Positions 58,425-64,000 of a stretch of 64,000 nucleotides of DNA are shown here, in pieces (the stretch's first letter is position 1; each line of letters starts with the position of its first letter). The DNA lies in contig JADWOT020000004.1 of the NCBI GenBank assembly GCA_036345935.2, positions 19,449,155-19,513,154 on the forward strand, in the 5' to 3' direction. Both the position numbers and the translations under genes were made by a program. Source of the stretch: Taenia hydatigena (lineage: Eukaryota > Platyhelminthes > Cestoda > Cyclophyllidea > Taeniidae). Under the pieces are notes generated by a model, which was not told where the DNA came from, did no database searches, and saw nothing but the letters and a program-made list of their open reading frames with translations.

Positions 58425-61139
58425 ATGTTTGGACACTATCGTCGTCAGCCCATCATTATTTGCAGGCAGGTCTTCCGTTCAATCTCTCAGAATGCACGCG
58501 ACTACCGCAGAAAAACCATTCTCTACTATTCCACTGGTTTGGGGATTTTTATGCTAGGATTGGGATATGCTGGGGTCCCACTTTATCGCATCTATTGTGC
58601 TGTAAATAATTATTTACATTTTTCGCTACAATTTTATAAATGTGGTAGGTATTTGGGCTTCTTGCGCATTTTTAAACTGCTGTGTTCTGTCTTTTACGGG
58701 ATGTATGGTAAACCATACGTTTTCCTCGTTAGTTTTGCTTTTACAAAATGATGCCAAAGGATCTACCTTTCGCACTACCTTCGATGAATCCCATGCGTAT
58801 TGATTTTCATTTGACTGAATTTAGACACATTTATTAGTGGTCCCAAAATCCTTCCTTATTTTAATAACCTCACATTGCAAGCTTTGCACTTTGTATATTT
58901 TTGCTGAACATGTAGATATTTGGTTCCTTTTTGGTCACCATCTTGTATGGCATTCATTAGTTTATTTTAGCATTGTATTTTTGAGTTTTTTTTCGATGTA
59001 ATACATTTTGCTAGGGTGCCTTAGATATTTTTTCACACATCCTTTATTATTAGGGATTCGTTTCCCATATTTCTTGTTAAATTCGTTGAAGTTTAGAATC
59101 ACTCCTTTCCTCCAATCACACATGTCACTTTTTGAACGATTTTGCGAACCTATGAAATGCGGTAATGTCGTCATTTGTGTTAACATGAATAAATAGAGGC
59201 ATGCTATCACATCGATGCTGCGGAGTTGATTTTTAACCGCTTGTCATTTTCGCAATGCTCCTCATCTTCATAGAAATTGCTCTTCCTTAGCTCTATGTGA
59301 TCCACATGTTGTGTAATGCGCTCCGCGGTTTCTTAGCTCTCGCCAGTTCCTTACCACAACTCTCACTTCTACTGCTGGGCCCCTCTGTATGTCTTCCAAT
59401 GGAAGTAAACCTTAGTCGTCTGAGATCAAGCCTCCTTTCTGCTACGTTTTCCCATCTGCTGCGATGTTATCACTCCAAAATCTTTCTTCATTACAGGTTC
59501 TAGTGCTGCTACAAGGTTTCGTAAAATTGCGTCGTTTTATTTTTAACTCCACAGAAAAGCGGGCGGGGCTCAAACACAGACGGCGCTCGTGTCTCGACCT
59601 CCGACTTCATTGCGCTAATGAAACCGGTTCGCGAAAGACGCATTACTGTCGAGTTCTCTGCTGACACTTACTCACACATGGCATGGAACTTCAAGCCCTC
59701 GCAGAAGCAGGTGGGTTCGTGTTTTATCGAGTCCTGGCGCTCTTCTGCAGATTTATTCGTTTTCCTTGTTCTAGCACTCTCTTTAAATCGATTGTTTTGA
59801 ATGCGGCATTTTAATCGTTTTTGCGGCTTGTCTTGAGCGGCGTAGCTGCTCTTGATTATCTTATAAGAGGCTTTTTATAAGTGGTTCTGGTTTCACTAGT
59901 CTTCCCCGCTTTGTATCTGTAATAGAGTTATTTTCCAACCATCAGGATCGTCTGTTTCTTTTACCATTGAATGCTCTCAGGTCGTCATTAGTAAAGGTTC
60001 GTTCATGAACGGGTTTTGCGTCCCCATTTGCTCACCTTACTGGGATAGTGGCCATGTATTTGATGCGGCCTCCTCCCCCTTGCTGTGAGTCTCTTCTTCT
60101 AGGCCATTTGGATTGAAGCTTTTTAGAAGTATCGATGAAAATTTTGCGTTACAAGAGATAAAGGGTTTTGGTTGCACCCTGTTGTTTAACAAATGCAGTT
60201 AGTTCACATAACTATCAATTTGCTTCGATTGCGTCTATGCGCTGGCCTACAGGAGAGCTATGATCACATTGGGATCTAGTGGCGGGTTTTTCTTAATTAA
60301 TTTTGGCGATATTTGTTTGTCACATCGTTTATTAAGGGAGCATCATCACTGTGATTCATTTGAAAATACAAATTAAATTGAGGGCTCTGATGCGGTGGCA
60401 AGTACTAAGATCTTATGGAATTGTTCATCCAGTTTCTTTAGGATTCGTCTCCCCTTCATTATTGTTGGTAGGTATTTTGCCTTGGTGAAGGACTGCACTT
60501 ATTCAATACCAGTCATGAGATGTGCTGATTAATGGAAGGCCAGTTAGGCCGTTTGTCTTATTATTCTCATCAACTTTAATTGTGATGGTCTTTCCGCTGA
60601 CGAACCTATTTGACTATTTCGATCCAGCTCTTGCCCTATTCAAAACCTTCGAATTGCGTCGCCTTTAAATACTACCTCTAATTTAATTCCAGATGACGAT
60701 CGTCCCCGGAGAGACAGCCTTGGCCTTCTATACAGCAAAAAATCCAACATCCAGGCCCATAATTGGTATCGCAACTTACACAGTATTACCGATAGAGGCA
60801 GCGAAGTATTTCAACAAAATACAGGTAGGATTTAGATTGTAATAAAACAGCCTTCCTCTAGTGCTTCTGTTTTGAGGAACAAAGACTCAATCCGGGTGAG
60901 GAGGTCGGTTTGTCACCATAAACTATCATACATACTTATGTGACATAAGTAAAAAGGGATATTTTTTCCTAAAATAGGTGGATTTGCCTGTTTTCTTCTT
61001 CCTCGATCCAGCGTTCGATGAGGATCCACAATTAATGCGAACCAACAGGATTACTCTGCACTACACCTTTTTTGAGGCTAAGAAGGAGAAGATGCTGGTG
61101 CCTGGCATCTCAAAACCCATTCTGGAGGATGTAGCCTGA
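58425..61139 (+). CDS. COX11: Cytochrome c oxidase assembly protein COX11
   Basis: COX11 is anchored in the mitochondrial inner membrane and delivers copper to the CuB site of cytochrome oxidase subunit 1. Exons 58425-58601, 59555-59710, 60693-60824, 60862-60903 and 60978-61139 join in phase 0 throughout, giving 222 aa ending at TGA 61137-61139. A short basic N-terminus (targeting) is followed by one membrane helix (about 34-54) and PLYRIYC with the conserved Cys58. The beta-domain has RRITVEFSADTYSHMAWNF, VPGETALAFY and the copper-binding CFCF motif (156-159), then PVFFFLDP and LHYTFFEAK. It is shorter than the human protein (276 aa), mainly at the N-terminus. The fourth donor, GTCGGT, is weak but keeps the family sequence NPGEEVD. 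No lesion seen. Confidence 0.96.
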
Positions 61140-62155
61140 TATTTTCGCTGATGAGATTACAATACCCACCTTTTCCATGTATTTTTTTCATAATTTACCA
61201 ACAATTTTATGCTCCCAGTTGAAGTGTTCTTTTTGCTTTACTTTAGCAAATACTTTTATAATGATGCTATTGTTTCTGAAATGTAAAGTGTAAGGTGATC
61301 GTGCTCCAACGGTTTTTTATGAAGGAAATACTCTGTGCTTTCTCCAGTACCATATCTTGAAAGTGGTATTGAAGAAATTAATAAAAAAGTCCTTCTATCT
61401 TTTGGTCTTTCTTCATTAGCCCCACTCCAAGCATTTGCTGACCTTAAAACTCCCATAAACCGTATTGTGCCTGGGCGCCTCCGTCCCTGTTTCACTTCAT
61501 ATCCCAACTGCCCATAACAAGATTTGAGAGGTCAGGCAGCTCCCCATTCATAGGTTCTGTGGTGCTATAGAGCAATCAATGTCGCGGGATCTTGTGAAGT
61601 CGTGAGTAACACCTTTTTCCAATTGTTTCCCCAGTCCGGGCGAGATGTTTTTTTGTGATCATGCGAGGTGAATGGTTGTGTCCACTCACAAACATAGCCG
61701 TATCGAGGAGTCTGCTTTTCAAACGTCGAACCTGAGAGATTGTCAGTGGACAATGCTTCGAGGAGCCTATCGATCAAGTGTGCGACCACACTGTGGTCCA
61801 AGGTGATGGCGGTTTCGGTCCCCTAAAGGCGACAACACTGCATCGTATCATGACTTTGCTCCGCACGTGCATACTGCCTCACGCGTTTAGTCTTCCTTCG
61901 CTTTTTTGCTTTCTTCCAGCATAATCCAATTTCGGAGGTGTTTGCCAGTGGTGTTCACTTTTAAATTGGGACATTTGATTTTGTACTAGGTAGGAACGAA
62001 TTTCATATAATAAGGGCCGCATTTATTTTCACCACAGCACTTGTTGCATTTCCACAATTTTCATTAATTCATAGGAAGTGGCTTCTTCGCAGAAAGTTGT
62101 CCACCATCGCGTTTGCATTGGCGGTGTCTGGAGCGCACTCACGCAAGACTTGAGT
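61140..62155. other. No confident gene
   Basis: A minus-strand frame at 61565-61801 is protein-like but has no recognised family or splice support. Confidence 0.3.
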
Positions 62156-62159
62156 CTCG

Positions 62160-63000
62160 TGCCAATTTGTGAGGTGAAATGATTCCAGCAAACAGAAAAT
62201 AGCATGACAGCTGACAGGTTAGGGATATTAAGAGGGACGAGCTGCATGGAAGAACTACTTTTTTTTTGCTTTAGAATGCTGAAGGCTTGGCGGATGCGGC
62301 TCTCAATTTTTTGTACAAAATATGGTCAATAGAGTGAATTGACTTCAACTACAACGAGATTAATTACAAGAACTGAGGAGACTGAAGCAATTGATGATCT
62401 TAGGCACTCTGTCCATCCTTCAATAAATTGTTCAAACCAAAACATCGGACAGCTATTGAGAGCGTTGCTGAGAGTCCAGAGACGTCAATCCGGTTCCGTG
62501 GTCAAAAGAACTGGGCGTTTCGAGGTGCTCTCTATGGCGTATTCTCACGGAGGTTTTGCTGCATCTTCATGCTTGCAAAGTTCCACTGACTAAAGGGTTG
62601 AAGCCTACTGACTGCGCACAGTGAATGGGCTCTGTGGAATGGGTTGTTAACATCAACAAGCGGATGTTGATTTTTCGAACAGAATCTTTCTCAGCGCTGA
62701 GGCTGCCCACTTTCATCTTAATGGCTTAGGTACTGGGCGCAACTGTTGCATTTAGGGTTCAGAAAAATATGGGAGCGATTGTTGAGAAATTATTGCATCC
62801 GCAGCGTACCACTGTTTGGTGCGGATCTGGAGCTGAGGGCATCGTCATCAGACCATTCTTCGTTCCAAATACGGCAGTTAGTGGTGCTCGCTATGGCGGT
62901 ATGATGCTCCATTTTTTGTGCGCTTTCAACAAGACAGTGCCATATGCCTTGTTTCGATTTGACATAGTCGTCCAATTCATGCAGTTCAACGCCATTTGAT
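62160..63000 (+). mobile_element. Mariner/Tc1-like transposase relic 2
   Basis: Aligns with relic 1 at DNA level from AGCATGACAGCTGACAGGTT onward. It shares CCGTGGTCAAAAG, TTTCGAGGTGCTCTCTATGG and CATCATCAGACCATTCTTC-type blocks. The frame near 62769-62998 reads IVEKLLHPQRTTVWCG, a family block. Stops and frameshifts are frequent. Confidence 0.8.
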
Positions 63001-64000
63001 TTTGTGTTGAGGTTTTTGAAGCCTAAGGTGCATGCTAAGTGGACGACGTGGTCGAAGACGCCGTCATTTCGCTTCCCGTAGAATAGCGGTAGGTCGGCAA
63101 TGATAAGGACCAGCTTTTCAATACGGTCGAGGAAAATGCCTTCGAGTTTGTCACATCATCGTTGTCGGACCACTTTGATGGTGCAGGGTGGGTCAGTAAG
63201 GAAAAATGGCCTCTTTTGAAGGAGACAACTCCAGTTATGGAATTATAGATTCTCTGTCAAACCAAGACACAATAAGTCACGGCAGCAGAATGGGTGAATA
63301 AATACCTCGCTAGATACCAAGTTAGCTTTTCTCATCTAGCCAAAATGAAACTTCGAATAGCTATCCTCAACCTAAGCAGCTTTTTATCCAGGGACAGTAG
63401 GGAAGTTTGGATCGTATGCGACAAATTCTGGGTGCATCATGGCATTCCCAGTTTCAAAGATCATTGTGACGGTGAAGTCCCACGGACCCACCACCATCAG
63501 CGTTCGTAAGTGTTTTCCGACCCAAAAGTGTTGTCAATTGCATGGACTTTTTACCCACTTTTGTTAACGTTAGTAGTAATTATTATGACAGTCAAATTCG
63601 CCTCTTAAGGCTCGTCAAGTCTAACTGGTCCACATGACGGCAGAACGGTGGACACTCTTAGATTTCAAAATGAGTATGTCAGTACCGATGGTAAATGGAA
63701 TCAGAGTCCCGGAGTGGTTCAACGCTGCTGACGGAGCATTAGTTGGACGCTGAGATAGGTGAGTAATGGCAACAGCTAAGGAAGACGGTGAAACTTGTCT
63801 ATGTGAGTTAGGTGCCTTGTGTACAACGGAGACAGTTCGAGTTTATCTATTGCAGTGAGATAAAGTGATGCAAAGGAGGGTGCGGTGATGCCGCTCGTGG
63901 GGCGCATCACGCGACCCGCCGACCCATCAAAATGCAAATCTACAACCTTGACATTGTCACGAGACGAATAAAGTGCACAAACTTTGGGGCGACATGGGCA
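63001..64000. other. No recognisable gene
   Basis: Several short plus-strand frames (for example 63294-63509) without family, splice or poly(A) support. Confidence 0.35.

Noticed and set aside
1..64000. tRNA, rRNA or CRISPR arrays
   Set aside because: No box A/box B pair with a cloverleaf, no rRNA core and no regularly spaced repeats were seen by eye. A tRNAscan-SE or Infernal run would be decisive.

Overview
The window is nuclear DNA from an animal. Three conserved metazoan genes with spliced exons can be joined exon by exon in phase. The introns are partly very short (37, 37, 43 and 44 nt in METAP1) and partly kilobases long. The gaps between genes are crowded with decayed retroelements and mariner relics. 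Together this fits a parasitic flatworm, perhaps a large-genome tapeworm or a fluke. The phylum is an inference; nothing in the window names the species.

Layout. 1-6 kb: microsatellite-rich DNA with a phase-consistent plus-strand exon chain (213-1082) and a diverged duplicated exon-like segment near 2.0 and 4.4 kb, with no family recognised. 7.7-10.4 kb: minus-strand exons of one or two unrecognised genes. 11.3-12.35 kb: a divergent centromeric histone H3 (cenH3/CENP-A type), minus strand, in three exons. 14.2-15.4 kb: a head-to-head pair of small genes, one secreted (minus) and one Cys/Gly-rich (plus), each with AATAAA just after the stop. 16.9-17.7 kb: an unknown 206-aa protein, minus strand. 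17.9-24.4 kb: mostly old repeats. 25.6-29.0 kb: METAP1 (methionine aminopeptidase 1), minus strand, nine exons, apparently intact. 29.5-33.9 kb: a complete but broken Ty3/gypsy LTR retrotransposon with a 5-bp target duplication. 34-40 kb: nested LTR debris including one complete miniature LTR element (TRIM) with its own target duplication. 44.7-57.1 kb: TMEM181, minus strand, eight coding exons, with mariner and unknown repeats in its introns. 58.4-61.1 kb: COX11, plus strand, head to head with TMEM181. 61.2-64 kb: a second mariner relic and unassigned DNA.

The recognised genes are housekeeping functions: N-terminal methionine removal (METAP1), copper delivery to cytochrome c oxidase (COX11), a Wntless-like membrane protein (TMEM181) and centromere identity (cenH3). 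They are not an operon-like set. The most interesting items are the fast-evolving cenH3 with a long loop 1 and an apparent GC-AG intron, and a TRIM family whose primer binding site resembles that of the resident Ty3/gypsy element. No CRISPR, rRNA or convincing tRNA gene was seen.
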